Origin: Paraburkholderia hayleyella
GTDB taxonomy: Bacteria > Pseudomonadota > Gammaproteobacteria > Burkholderiales > Burkholderiaceae
NCBI RefSeq assembly: GCF_009455685.1
Contig: NZ_QPES01000001.1
Coordinates: forward strand, 1,116,001 to 1,180,000
Direction: 5' to 3'
Length of the DNA: 64,000 bases
Below are positions 8,386 through 17,929 of this stretch, in pieces (within the stretch, counting starts at the first letter, position 1; each line of letters begins with the position of its first letter). The position numbers and the translations under genes are program-made. The notes below the pieces were generated by a model. The model searched no databases, was not told where the DNA came from, and saw only the letters and a program-made list of their open reading frames with translations.

Positions 8386-8892
8386 ATGAATCTTCCTGAG
8401 ATTGCCGCGATGGACCGCTCCGAGACCGTCTTCCGCTTTCTCGCCGAGCCGAGTTCCGTCAACTTTGGCGGCAAGGTACACGGCGGAGCGCTCATGAAGT
8501 GGATTGACGAGACCGCTTACGCCTGTTCCGCTGTCTGGTCCGGACGCTATTGCGTCACGGTGAGCGTGGGCAATATCCGTTTTCGCCGCCCGGTTCTGGT
8601 GGGCAATCTTGTCGAATTGCGCGCGCGGATTGTCAACACGGGACGCACCAGCATGCATATTCATGTATCCGTGCATGCCGGTGACCCGAAAGGCGGAGAA
8701 CTTTTGCAAACCACCGATTGTCTGGTGGTGATGGTGGCGGTGAATGAGAATGGACAGCCCGTACCGGTACCGTCATTCGTGCCCGAAACCGATGAACAAA
8801 AACGCCTTGCCCAATACGCCATGGAAGTGAGGGCCGCGCTCGACGCGATTGTCGATCTCAAGCCCGAAGAGGTAACGAAAGGCCGGGTGTGA
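8386..8892 (+). CDS. Acyl-CoA thioesterase, YciA-type hotdog fold
   Basis: 168 residues from ATG 8386, preceded by a purine-rich GGAG site. The hotdog signature NFGGKVHGGALMKWIDETAYACS is visible near residues 25-50, with the catalytic-type Asp in WIDE. Members hydrolyse acyl-CoAs of varied chain length to free acid and CoA in the cytosol. Substrate cannot be told from sequence. A TATAAT box lies just upstream, so it probably has its own promoter. Confidence 0.9.
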   Translation: MNLPEIAAMDRSETVFRFLAEPSSVNFGGKVHGGALMKWIDETAYACSAVWSGRYCVTVSVGNIRFRRPVLVGNLVELRARIVNTGRTSMHIHVSVHAGDPKGGELLQTTDCLVVMVAVNENGQPVPVPSFVPETDEQKRLAQYAMEVRAALDAIVDLKPEEVTKGRV

Positions 8893-8989
8893 GTGCCGGT
8901 GTGCATGCGGGTCTGTCTGCGGGTCTACCTGCGGGGCTACCTGTATTGCAGGCAGGCCGCGCCGATACATCATGGCCGTCCGGCCCTTC

Positions 8990-9009
8990 AAGCCGCTTTA
9001 AAGCGGCTT
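8990..9009. terminator. 20-bp palindrome between convergent thioesterase and argH genes
   Basis: AAGCCGCTTTAAAGCGGCTT is a perfect palindrome just beyond the end of argH (minus strand) and about 100 bp after the thioesterase stop. It could form a terminator hairpin for either transcript, though no long T run follows. Confidence 0.4.
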
Positions 9010-9026
9010 GGTCACGGATGTCGCCA

Positions 9027-10430
9027 TCACAACGCTTCGCGTGCGGCCTTGGCGGCTGCCAGCACTTGCGCGGGCGCAGTACCGCCCGGATGATTGCGGC
9101 TCGCTACCGAGCCCTCAAGCGTCAGATATTCGAACACCTCCGCGCCAATCAGGTGCGCGACGCCGGGTAACTCCGCGCGCATTTCTTCGAGCGTCAGCTC
9201 CGCCAGGTCGCATTGACGGGCCTCGCATACCCGCACGGCGCGTGCCACAGCTTCGTGAGCATCGCGGAACGCCAGCCCGCGCTTGACCAGATAATCCGCC
9301 AGATCGGTCGCTGTCGAAAACCCCTGCAAGGCGGCGGCACGCATCGCCTCGGGCTTGACGGTGATGCCCGCGACCATCTCGGCGAAAATGCGCAGCGTGT
9401 CCACGACCGTATCGACCGTGTCGAAGAGCGGTTCCTTGTCTTCCTGGTTGTCTTTGTTGTAGGCCAGCGGCTGCCCCTTCATCAGCGTCAGCAACGCCAT
9501 CAGATGGCCATTGACGCGTCCGGTCTTGCCACGTGCCAGCTCGGGCACGTCGGGGTTTTTCTTTTGCGGCATGATCGACGAACCCGTGCAAAAACGGTCC
9601 GCCAGATCTATGAAGCCGACGCGCGGGCTCATCCACAGCACGAGCTCTTCGGCGAGGCGCGACACGTGGGTCATCACGAGGGCCGCCGCCGCCGTGAATT
9701 CAATGGCGAAATCACGGTCCGAGACGGCATCGAGCGAGTTTGCGCACAGGCCGTCAAAACCCAGCGTGCGCGCGACAGCGGCGCGGTCAATCGGATAGCT
9801 GGTTCCGGCGAGCGCCGCCGCGCCCAGCGGCAGGCGGTTCACCCGCTTGCGGCAGTCGCGCATGCGTTCGGTGTCGCGCGCGAACATCTCGACATAAGCC
9901 AGCAAGTGGTGACCGAAGGTCACCGGCTGCGCCACCTGCAAATGCGTGAAGCCCGGCATGATGGTCGCGGCGTGCTGTTGCGCGAGGTCGATCAGCGCGG
10001 CGCGCAGCGCCTTCAGCAGCGAGTCGATGCGGTCGATTTCACCGCGCAGCCACAGGCGGATATCGGTGGCCACCTGATCGTTACGCGAGCGGCCGGTATG
10101 CAGGCGTTTGCCCGCATCGCCGATCAGCGCGGTCAGACGGGCTTCGATATTCAGGTGCACATCTTCCAGATCGAGTTGCCAGTCGAATTCGCCTCGTTCG
10201 ATTTCGCCGCGAATCTGCGCCATGCCTTGCTGGATAGCGGCGAGATCGTCGGCGCTGATGATCTTTTGCGCGGCCAGCATGGCGGCATGCGCGAGCGAGC
10301 CTTCGATATCCACGAGGCCGAGACGTTTGTCGAAAAACACCGACGACGTATAGCGTTTGACGAGATCCGACATGGGTTCGGAGAAACGGGCCGACCAGGC
10401 CTCGCCTTTTTTATGCAATTGGGACGTCAT
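9027..10430 (-). CDS. argH: Argininosuccinate lyase
   Basis: Last step of arginine synthesis: argininosuccinate to arginine and fumarate. 467 residues from the ATG at 10430. The fumarase/aspartase superfamily signature GSSIMPQKKNPD, including the catalytic serine loop, is intact, as are HTGRSRNDQVATD and the TAHVSRLAEELVLW-type helix region. The frame is open upstream to 10517, but the family start MTSQLHKKGEAWSARF defines the true N-terminus. It appears to be a single-gene unit. Confidence 0.97.
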   Translation of the reverse strand: MTSQLHKKGEAWSARFSEPMSDLVKRYTSSVFFDKRLGLVDIEGSLAHAAMLAAQKIISADDLAAIQQGMAQIRGEIERGEFDWQLDLEDVHLNIEARLTALIGDAGKRLHTGRSRNDQVATDIRLWLRGEIDRIDSLLKALRAALIDLAQQHAATIMPGFTHLQVAQPVTFGHHLLAYVEMFARDTERMRDCRKRVNRLPLGAAALAGTSYPIDRAAVARTLGFDGLCANSLDAVSDRDFAIEFTAAAALVMTHVSRLAEELVLWMSPRVGFIDLADRFCTGSSIMPQKKNPDVPELARGKTGRVNGHLMALLTLMKGQPLAYNKDNQEDKEPLFDTVDTVVDTLRIFAEMVAGITVKPEAMRAAALQGFSTATDLADYLVKRGLAFRDAHEAVARAVRVCEARQCDLAELTLEEMRAELPGVAHLIGAEVFEYLTLEGSVASRNHPGGTAPAQVLAAAKAAREAL

Positions 10431-10609
10431 GATGGTGTGCCGTGAGCGTGAAGAGCGTGGCGCGTGCGAGAAATGTGATCCTGATCCGCGCGCGGTGAAA
10501 AAGAACAGGGCCGGCATTGCAGCCGGAAAGCCAGCAGCCGTAAAGCCGAAAGACAGCCGGAAAAACCGCCGATTTTACCATTGCGCCCAAGCCGCTGGCG
10601 TCTTGTGCG

Positions 10610-11416
10610 CTAGCGGCGTACCAGCACGACCAGCTTGAGATCTTCGCGCTGGGCGGGCTTGAACGTGATCTGGTCATACACCAGCCGGCCCTGGTCTGGA
10701 TGGTTGAATTCGCGCCGGCCGCCTTCGCGCTCGCCCACGTCTTGCGAGGCCCAGAAGCGCGCAAAGGCTTCGCTTGTGGCGCTCAGCGTGTCGATCAGAT
10801 TGCGTGTGGGGGCATCGTTCAGATGACGGATGCTGTCGGCGCGAAACTCCGCGACCAGGCGGCGCGCTCGTGTCTCCCAGTCGACAATCAGCGTTTGCGC
10901 GGCGGCTTCGGCGAAGGTGAAACGCAGCAAGTTGCGCTCGTGCGCGCCATCGAGCCAGCCGGTGAACAGCTCGGCGGCACGGGCATTCCATGCCAGCGCA
11001 TTCCATTGACGATCGAGCACGTAGGCGGGCGCGGCAACGAGCTCGACGGTTTCGAGTAGCGCGGCGGGGGCATCGGCTGCTTCGGGGTCCGGCTCGGCGG
11101 GGTCGCGTTGCGCGGCGAGTTCGAATAAATAGGCACGCTCGGCGCGCGACAACTGTAATGCCACGGCGATGCGCGCGAGGGCATCGGCGGAGGCCGACAC
11201 CGGGCGGCCCTGTTCAATCCACGTGTACCAGGTCGGGCTGACCCCGCACAGCTGCGCGACTTCCTCACGGCGCAGGCCCGGCGTGCGCCGCCGTGGGCCG
11301 GGCGGCAAGCCTGCCGCCTGAGGCGTCAGCCGCTCGCGGTGGGCGCGGATGAAGTCGCCCAGCGCGCTGGCTGAACCGTGGGAGACGAGATCGGGAGGGG
11401 GCGAGGCTGAAGTCAT
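10610..11416 (-). CDS. XRE-family transcriptional regulator with MmyB-like ligand domain
   Basis: 268 residues. The N-terminal helix-turn-helix (about 15-85) includes RRTPGLRREEVAQLCGVSPTWYTWIEQGR, which is typical of the MmyB/actinobacterial-type regulators with a C-terminal PAS-like domain that binds fatty-acid-like ligands. The C-terminal region (VELVAAPAYVLDRQWNALAWNARAAELF) matches that domain. It is divergent from a SAM methyltransferase gene with a 166-bp gap, which suggests it controls that gene and itself. Ligand unknown. Confidence 0.88.
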   Translation of the reverse strand: MTSASPPPDLVSHGSASALGDFIRAHRERLTPQAAGLPPGPRRRTPGLRREEVAQLCGVSPTWYTWIEQGRPVSASADALARIAVALQLSRAERAYLFELAAQRDPAEPDPEAADAPAALLETVELVAAPAYVLDRQWNALAWNARAAELFTGWLDGAHERNLLRFTFAEAAAQTLIVDWETRARRLVAEFRADSIRHLNDAPTRNLIDTLSATSEAFARFWASQDVGEREGGRREFNHPDQGRLVYDQITFKPAQREDLKLVVLVRR

Positions 11417-11582
11417 GAGCGGCGACAGGTAGTGTCGATACCAGAATAATTGCTTGTCTTGTACCGGTATTGAGGGCGGCCTATTGTAGCGGCAGCGGCT
11501 CGATGGCCCAGCGATGCAGCGATGCAGCGAGCCGCGGGCTCATGACACAAGGTCAACGACAAAACTGAAAACAGGAGTTCCC

Positions 11583-12347
11583 ATGAAACATCACGATCAG
11601 GTTGCCGAAGCTTTTGGCGCGACCGCTGCCGCTTACCTTGCCAGCCCGGTGCACGCCACGGGTGCGGACCTGCGCACGCTGGCTGAGGCGATCGCCACGA
11701 CCCCCGATGCTGTGGTGCTCGACATGGGCTGTGGCGCGGGGCACGCCAGTTTTGCCGTTGCGCCGCACGCCGCCTCGGTGGTCGCGTATGACATCGCGCC
11801 GCCGATGCTGGCCACGGTGGCGGCCGCCGCGCGCGAGCGGGGTTGCGACAACATTCGCACGCAGCAGGGCGCGGCGGAGCAGTTGCCGTTTGCCGCCGCT
11901 TCGTTTGACTGGGTGATCAGCCGGATGAGTGCGCATCACTGGCGCGACGTGGGTGCCGCGCTTGCTGAAGTGCGGCGCGTGCTGAAGCCCGGCGGACGGG
12001 TGTTGTTCGTCGATATCGCGGGCCATGACGAGCCACTCTTCGACACGCATCTGCAAGCGGTCGAACTGTTGCGCGATGGCTCACACATTCGCAACTACCG
12101 GGCGAACGAATGGCTCGCGTTCTTTGCCGCAGCCGGGATGGTGGCGAATGTGCGGCAGCGCTGGCGCTTGCCGCTTGAATTCGCGGCCTGGGTGGCGCGC
12201 ATGCGCACGCCCGAGCCGCGCGTGGTGGCCATTCGCTCGCTGTGGGCCAGCGCTCCAGACGAAGTGCGGCAGTACTACGCGGTCGCGGACGATGGTTCGT
12301 TCGAACTTGACGCGCTGCTGCTTGAAGCGCGCCTTGCCACGCCGTGA
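11583..12347 (+). CDS. Class I SAM-dependent methyltransferase (UbiE/Methyltransf_11 type)
   Basis: 254 residues from ATG 11583, with an AGGAG-like site just upstream. SAM-binding motif I is clear (VLDMGCGAGHASFAVAP), with the acidic end of strand 2 (VVAYDIAPPML) and the post-I region DWVISRMSAHHWRDVGAALAEVRRVLKPGG typical of Methyltransf_11. Substrate unknown. Its divergent neighbour is an MmyB-type regulator, so expression is probably inducible. It converges on ppc. Confidence 0.87.
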   Translation: MKHHDQVAEAFGATAAAYLASPVHATGADLRTLAEAIATTPDAVVLDMGCGAGHASFAVAPHAASVVAYDIAPPMLATVAAAARERGCDNIRTQQGAAEQLPFAAASFDWVISRMSAHHWRDVGAALAEVRRVLKPGGRVLFVDIAGHDEPLFDTHLQAVELLRDGSHIRNYRANEWLAFFAAAGMVANVRQRWRLPLEFAAWVARMRTPEPRVVAIRSLWASAPDEVRQYYAVADDGSFELDALLLEARLATP

Positions 12348-12396
12348 AAGACGGGCCTGACGCACTCCTGGCCGAATTTGGCCTGGCCACTCACCG

Positions 12397-15324
12397 CTAA
12401 CCGGTATTGCGCAGCCCCGCCGCGATGCCGTTGATGGTCAGGTGAATCCCGCGCTCAAGGCGCGGGTTGCGCTCACCCGCGCGATGGCGTTTGAGGAGTT
12501 CCACCTGCAGGTGATTGAGCGGATCGAGATACGGAAAGCGGTTCTTGATCGAGCGCGCCAGCAAGGGGTTATCGGCGAGCCGTTCGGTTTTGCCGGTAAT
12601 TTCGGCCAGCGCGAGCGAGGTACGTTCCCACTCCGCGACGATGCGGCCGAACACTTGTTGCCGCAGCTTTTTGTCCGCGACGAGCTGCGCATAGCGTGAT
12701 GCCACGGCCAGATCAGTCTTGGCCAGCACCATGTCCATGTTCGACAGCAGGTTCGAGAAGAACGGCCAGGTTTTGTGCATTTTCTTGAGCTGCGCCAGGC
12801 GGCGGTTCCGTTCGGTGGCGTCGGGCGCTTCATCCAGATGAGCCGTAATGGCGCTGCCAAAGCCATACCAGCCAGTGAGCAGCAAGCGGCACTGGCCCCA
12901 TGAGAAACCCCAGGGAATCGCTCGCAGGTCTTCGATGCGGCGCTGCTTCGGGTCTTGCAGCTTGCGCGATGCCGGACGGCTGCCGATGTTGAGCGCAGCG
13001 ATCTCGGCGATGGGCGTGGACGAGAAAAAATAATCGGTAAAGCCAGGCGTTTCGTACACCAGCGCGCGGTAGGCCGCCATCGCGGTATCGGACAGGCTTT
13101 GCATGGTGGCTTCGAACGCGGGCAATTGCGCGGGCGTATTGCCACTCGGCAGAAGCGAGGCTTCGAGCGTCGCAGCAACCACGGTTTCGAGATTGCGCCG
13201 GCCGATCTCCGGGTTGCCGAACTTGCTGGCGATGACTTCGCCTTGTTCGGTCAGGCGAATCTGGCCGTCGACCGTGCCCGGCGGTTGCGACAGGATGGCC
13301 TGATAAGTCGGGCCGCCACCGCGTCCGACGGTGCCGCCACGGCCATGAAACAGCCGCAGCGTGACGCCGTGCTGGCTGAAGAGTGACACCAGCGCGAGCT
13401 CGGCGCGATATAGCTCCCAGCTCGACGTGAGAAAACCGCCATCCTTGTTGCTATCCGAATAGCCCAGCATGACTTCCTGCTCGCCGCCCTGGGCCTCGAT
13501 GAGCGCTTTCATGCCGGGCAGCGCCATCAGTTCGCCCATGATGTGCTGCGCGGCGCGCAAGTCGGGGATCGTCTCGAACAGCGGAATCACCATCAGGCCT
13601 GCCTGGGCGGGTTCGCCCGGGTCGCCGAGACGCCCTTGCAGCAAGCCCGTTTCTTTTTGCAGCAGCATGACTTCGAGCAGATCGCTGACGCTTTCGGTAT
13701 GCGAAATGATGTAGTTGCGCACGGCACGCGCGCCGAACTGCTCACGCGTTTGGCGCGCGGCTTCGAGGATGTCCAGTTCGCTTTGCGCCAGCGGCGAATA
13801 GTCGAGCCAGGGCGAGCGCAGCGGCCTGGCTTGCGCGAGTTCGGCAAGCAGCACGCGCTGTTTCGCGGCCTCATCCAGCGCGGCGTAATGCGCTTCAACC
13901 CCCGCGCGTTGCAGCAGCTCGGCGATCACGCTTTCGTGAATGTCCGAACTCTGGCGCAAGTCGATGCTCGCCAGATGGAAGCCAAAGACTTCGGCGGCAC
14001 GCATCAGCGGCGCGAGCCGGGGGGTGGCCAGCGATGCGCCATGATGCGCGGCGAGCGAATCGACCAGCACTTGCAGATCGGCAGTGAACGCCGTGGCATC
14101 AGCGTAAGGCGTGGCGTCGTGCGCGACGTCCAGCATGGCGCGGGCCTCTGTGCCGAGCCGCATGCGGGCGCTGGCGGCAAGACGTGCATAGACGCCGATT
14201 AGCGCCCGCCGATAAGGTTCATCGACACGATGGGGCGAGGTATCCGGTGATGCTTCGGCGAGCGCCTGAAGGGCATCGCTCGCGCCCGCCAGCAGGTTCG
14301 AGACCGACAGCTCCGCACCGAGCGCATGCACCTGTTGCAAATAGTGTTCGAAGATCACCGCGGCCTGGCGGGTGATCGCGCGTTTGAGCGTCGCGGCATC
14401 GACATTGGGATTGCCATCGCGGTCACCGCCGATCCAGCTTCCCATCTGCAAGAAAGGTGCGAGCCGGGTGCCCAGGCCGTGTTCAGCCAGCGTGGCTTCG
14501 AGGCCCGCGTAGAGCGCCGGGATCTCGCTGAGGAAGGTGGCGTGGTAGTACGACAGCGCGTTTTCGATTTCATCGTCCACGGTGAGGCGCGCATCGCGCA
14601 GCATGCGGGTTTGCCAGAGCGAGGTCACGCGGGCGCGCAGCATGGTTTCGTTGTGCGCGCGCTCGGTGAGGGTGAGCGGCTGATCGCGCTCCGCCAGCAG
14701 ACGGGCGATGTCGTGCTGCGCATCGAGAATGCTCTTGCGTTGCACTTCGGTGGGGTGGGCGGTCAGCACGGGCATGATCAGTGCCGCCGCGAAAAATTGT
14801 TGCAGCGCAGGTGGGGTGGCCACGTCGGCGCGCTTCAGGCGCGCCAGCGTGTAACCGATGGTGCCCGCCTGAGAGGCCGAGCCGGCCAGCGCATGAATCC
14901 GATGGCGCCGGTTGCGATGGCGGTCTTCGGCGATATTCGCCAGATGCGAGAAATAGCTAAAGGCACGAACCACGCTGACGGTTTGCTCAGGGCTCAGCGA
15001 GCGCAGCTTCTTTTCGAGTGCGAGCGCGGCGTCGCTATCGTCTTCGCGGCGAAAGCGCACGGCGGTCTGACGGATCGTTTCGACGACTTCATAGACGGCT
15101 TCGCCTTCCTGCTCGCGTACGACATCGCCAAGTAGCCGTCCCAGGTAGCGGATGTCCTGGAAGAGCGGCTGATCCTTGTTGTCGCGGGTCCGGCTGAGCG
15201 GCTTCTGTACAGCGGGCACGTCAGGCGGAGCGGATGGCATGACGGCGGCGTGGGCTGGCTGGAAGTCGGGGGAAGCCGTTGCGGTAGCGCGGCGGGCAGG
15301 GCGCGCCGGTCGGGAAGACGTCAC
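12397..15324 (-). CDS. ppc: Phosphoenolpyruvate carboxylase
   Basis: Anaplerotic carboxylation of PEP to oxaloacetate; 975 residues, slightly longer than the common 880-930 because of an Ala/Pro-rich N-terminal extension. Catalytic motifs are intact: LTAHPTEVQRKS (active-site His), the GYSDSNKDGG loop, FHGRGGTVGRGGGP and the C-terminal RNTG. A start at an internal Met (residue 29, near 15240) would remove the extension and is possible. It is divergent from hemC across a 341-bp region. Confidence 0.96.
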   Translation of the reverse strand: MTSSRPARPARRATATASPDFQPAHAAVMPSAPPDVPAVQKPLSRTRDNKDQPLFQDIRYLGRLLGDVVREQEGEAVYEVVETIRQTAVRFRREDDSDAALALEKKLRSLSPEQTVSVVRAFSYFSHLANIAEDRHRNRRHRIHALAGSASQAGTIGYTLARLKRADVATPPALQQFFAAALIMPVLTAHPTEVQRKSILDAQHDIARLLAERDQPLTLTERAHNETMLRARVTSLWQTRMLRDARLTVDDEIENALSYYHATFLSEIPALYAGLEATLAEHGLGTRLAPFLQMGSWIGGDRDGNPNVDAATLKRAITRQAAVIFEHYLQQVHALGAELSVSNLLAGASDALQALAEASPDTSPHRVDEPYRRALIGVYARLAASARMRLGTEARAMLDVAHDATPYADATAFTADLQVLVDSLAAHHGASLATPRLAPLMRAAEVFGFHLASIDLRQSSDIHESVIAELLQRAGVEAHYAALDEAAKQRVLLAELAQARPLRSPWLDYSPLAQSELDILEAARQTREQFGARAVRNYIISHTESVSDLLEVMLLQKETGLLQGRLGDPGEPAQAGLMVIPLFETIPDLRAAQHIMGELMALPGMKALIEAQGGEQEVMLGYSDSNKDGGFLTSSWELYRAELALVSLFSQHGVTLRLFHGRGGTVGRGGGPTYQAILSQPPGTVDGQIRLTEQGEVIASKFGNPEIGRRNLETVVAATLEASLLPSGNTPAQLPAFEATMQSLSDTAMAAYRALVYETPGFTDYFFSSTPIAEIAALNIGSRPASRKLQDPKQRRIEDLRAIPWGFSWGQCRLLLTGWYGFGSAITAHLDEAPDATERNRRLAQLKKMHKTWPFFSNLLSNMDMVLAKTDLAVASRYAQLVADKKLRQQVFGRIVAEWERTSLALAEITGKTERLADNPLLARSIKNRFPYLDPLNHLQVELLKRHRAGERNPRLERGIHLTINGIAAGLRNTG

Positions 15325-15665
15325 GATGAAGTTCCTCAGTAAAGCCAGAGCAGGTGGATGGATGAACTGCGATTACGTGAGACATGAGGCGTGAGACGTG
15401 AAGGCTGAAACTGCGCTCGCCGGGGAAGGCCCGGCGAGCGTCCGTTGCAATGCGGGCGAGACTGCGGCAAAACGCCCCCGGGTTGGTCGCCGGAGAAGCG
15501 CTCCAGGGGTTGCCAAAGCGCTTGCGCAATGGTCTCGCAGCGGCTTCCAGCGGGGCGCTGACCGGTGCCCCGGCAAGCCGGGATGGGCGTGGCCAAGGCT
15601 CGGATACAGCGCGAGCGCATGCTAACATTGCCGACCCTTCCTTCTTGTCATTTGACCTTCCTGCC
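15325..15665. promoter_or_regulatory. Divergent ppc/hemC control region
   Basis: This 341-bp gap contains no convincing gene. It has a perfect 11-bp stem-loop (CGCTCGCCGGG at 15414-15424 with CCCGGCGAGCG at 15430-15440, five-base loop) about 90 bp upstream of ppc, and a TGCTAACAT -10-like element near 15620 facing hemC. The hairpin would lie in the ppc leader if transcription starts upstream of it. Confidence 0.45.
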
Positions 15666-16703
15666 ATGACTTCCGAGACGCTTCCAACGCCTCCCAGGAC
15701 GCTTGTGATTGCTTCAAGAGAAAGCCGTCTCGCACTCTGGCAGGCTGAACATGTGCGAGATGCGTTGCGCCAGCGCTATCCGGCTTGCGACGTGCAAATT
15801 CTGGGCATGACAACCCGTGGCGACCAGATTCTCGACCGTACGTTGTCGAAGGTTGGCGGCAAGGGGTTGTTCGTCAAGGAACTGGAAAACGCGCTGGCCG
15901 ATGGTCGCGCCGATCTGGCGGTGCATTCGCTCAAGGATGTGCCGATGGAGCTGCCGCCCGGTTTTGCCCTCCCGGTCATCTTGCCGCGCGACGATCCGCG
16001 CGATGCATTTGTCTCCCCGCACTGGCCGAATCTGGCGGCGCTGCCTGCCGGCAGCGTGGTCGGCACCTCTAGCCTGCGCCGCGAAGCGATGGTGCGTGCC
16101 CGTTATCCACATCTCGTCGTCCAGCCTTTGCGCGGCAATCTCGATACCCGCCTCTCCAAGCTCGACCGTGGCGATTACGCGGGCATCATCCTCGCGGCGG
16201 CGGGTTTGAAACGGCTTGGGCTGACTGAGCGCATCCGTACCGTGCTCGAAGCGCATGACAGTTTGCCCGCTGCGGCACAGGGCGCACTCGGCATCGAAAT
16301 TGCGGCGGCGCGTACCGATCTCGCGGCCTGGCTGGCACCCTTGCACCATGAGCCGAGCGCGCTAGCCGTATTGGCCGAGCGTGCGGTGTCGCGCATGCTC
16401 GGTGGCAGTTGCGAAGTGCCGTTGGCGGCTTACGCGCAGTGGCAGGCACACGTGCTGCATTTGCGCGGCAGCGTGGCGTTGCCCGATGGCCGGCGCGTGC
16501 TGAGCGCCGCAGCGTCCGCCACGGTGACAAACGCCGCCGAAGCGGACGCGCTGGGCCGTGCTGTCGCGGCCGATCTGGTGGCGCAGGGCGCGTTCGAAAT
16601 CGTGCAAGCGCTGGGCGTGACCGGTGCCCGCGATTCCGCTGCATCGGCCGGTTCAACTGATTCACCTGATTCTGATTCACCCAGCCCGGCAGGCGCGGCA
16701 TGA
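15666..16703 (+). CDS. hemC: Porphobilinogen deaminase (hydroxymethylbilane synthase)
   Basis: Polymerises four porphobilinogens to hydroxymethylbilane. 345 residues from ATG 15666. Family motifs: IASRESRLALWQAEHV, DRTLSKVGGKGLFVKELE, HSLKDVP, and the dipyrromethane-cofactor cysteine in GGSCEVPLAAYA. The C-terminus carries an unusual Ser/Asp/Pro tail beyond the family fold. The next gene, hemD, starts inside its stop (ATGA overlap at 16700), marking a hemC-hemD-hemX-hemY operon. Confidence 0.97.
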   Translation: MTSETLPTPPRTLVIASRESRLALWQAEHVRDALRQRYPACDVQILGMTTRGDQILDRTLSKVGGKGLFVKELENALADGRADLAVHSLKDVPMELPPGFALPVILPRDDPRDAFVSPHWPNLAALPAGSVVGTSSLRREAMVRARYPHLVVQPLRGNLDTRLSKLDRGDYAGIILAAAGLKRLGLTERIRTVLEAHDSLPAAAQGALGIEIAAARTDLAAWLAPLHHEPSALAVLAERAVSRMLGGSCEVPLAAYAQWQAHVLHLRGSVALPDGRRVLSAAASATVTNAAEADALGRAVAADLVAQGAFEIVQALGVTGARDSAASAGSTDSPDSDSPSPAGAA

Positions 16704-17929
16704 GCGCCGCGGCTCGCGGGAGCGTTCACGATCAGCCGCCCGCGGCGGTTTTCACGGCGGTGTTGACGCGTCCGGCTGGCAGTTCCGCGGCGCTGGCGGC
16801 GCGACTCAAAGACGGCGGGGCGGCTGTTCTCGAGTTTCCCCTGATCGACGTGGCGAGCGCCAACGATCTCGCTCCGTTGCGCGCGGCGCTCGGGCGGCTC
16901 GAGCGTTACGCGCTGGTGGTGTTCGTCTCGCCGAATGCGGTTGATTACGCCTTCGCCCAGTACGACGCAATCTGGCCGCATGCGTTGCCGCTTGCGGTGG
17001 TCGGCCCCGGCAGCGTGGCGGCGCTGGCGCGGCATGGCATCACGACACCGGCTTACCGGGTGATCAGCCCGCCGCTCGACGCGCCGGATGACGACGCCCG
17101 TTTCGATTCCGAGGCGCTGTTTGCCGCGCTCGAAGCCGAATGCGGCAAACAGGGGTTCGAGGGCCGCCCGGTGCTGATCGTGCGCGGTGATGGCGGACGC
17201 GAATGGCTGGCGCAGCGGCTCGGCGAAGCCGGCGCTCAGGTCGAGGCCGTGACGGCTTACCGCCGCCTCATGCCTGAACCGTCGATCGATGCCTGGGAGC
17301 AGGTTCACGCGCTGCTCGCGGGAGCGCCGCACGCCTGGTTGCTGACTAGCTCTGAAGGCGTGCGCAATCTGCACGAACTGGCGCAGTCGCACTTGAGCGC
17401 CGGTGAATGCGCGGCACTCAAGCGCGCGCATTTCGTGACCTCTCATCCGCGTATCGCCGATACGGCGCGCGCATTGGGTTTTGATAGGATGACGCTGGCT
17501 GGCGCGGGCGATGAACGTATTGCCCGTGCCCTGCTTTCTTTCGCGCCTTCGTCTTCCATTGCTCCTTCCGTTGTTCAACCGGTAACGTCCAACCCGGCAC
17601 ACGCTCGCATGACTGACTCGAATATTTCCCCGAACGGCCCGGCTTCGCCCCCCCTCCGGTTGTCGCCGCGGCGCCTGATACGTCCAGCGCGTCCAGCGCC
17701 GCGCGTCCATCGAATTCACCCCAACCTCCCAGCGGCGCTGGTGGTTCCAGTCCACCGGCGCCGCCGCGTGCGGCTGCCGAGGCACGCGGTGAGGCACGCG
17801 GTGAGGCACCCGGTGAGGCACCCGGTGAGGCACCCAAACGCAACGCGGGCTCGCCGCTGCTGTGGCTGGTCATCGTGGTGCTGGCCTGTGCCGCTGGCGT
17901 GGGCGGGGTTGCCCTTAACCGCAAGATGA
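16700..17929 (+). CDS. hemD: Uroporphyrinogen-III synthase; normally fused to HemX, here frameshifted
   Basis: HemD cyclises hydroxymethylbilane to uroporphyrinogen III. Residues about 10-285 carry the two-domain HemD fold (FVSPNAVDYAF, ILIVRGDGG-like segment, WLLTSSEGVRNL). After residue 304 (MTDSNIS) the sequence becomes the Pro/Ser-rich linker that in this lineage leads into HemX. At 17648-17654 a run of seven C residues puts the ribosome in the wrong frame, and 92 arginine-rich non-family residues follow to 17929. Adding one C would restore one open frame of about 717 residues through 18852. So the HemD domain is intact but the fusion is broken. Confidence 0.88.
   Translation: MSAAARGSVHDQPPAAVFTAVLTRPAGSSAALAARLKDGGAAVLEFPLIDVASANDLAPLRAALGRLERYALVVFVSPNAVDYAFAQYDAIWPHALPLAVVGPGSVAALARHGITTPAYRVISPPLDAPDDDARFDSEALFAALEAECGKQGFEGRPVLIVRGDGGREWLAQRLGEAGAQVEAVTAYRRLMPEPSIDAWEQVHALLAGAPHAWLLTSSEGVRNLHELAQSHLSAGECAALKRAHFVTSHPRIADTARALGFDRMTLAGAGDERIARALLSFAPSSSIAPSVVQPVTSNPAHARMTDSNISPNGPASPPLRLSPRRLIRPARPAPRVHRIHPNLPAALVVPVHRRRRVRLPRHAVRHAVRHPVRHPVRHPNATRARRCCGWSSWCWPVPLAWAGLPLTAR

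Noticed and set aside
9213..10445. Long plus-strand open frame opposite argH
   Set aside because: Shadow of argH, whose family signature is complete on the other strand.
16430..17833. Long minus-strand open frame opposite hemC/hemD
   Set aside because: Shadow frame with Arg/His-rich, motif-free sequence.
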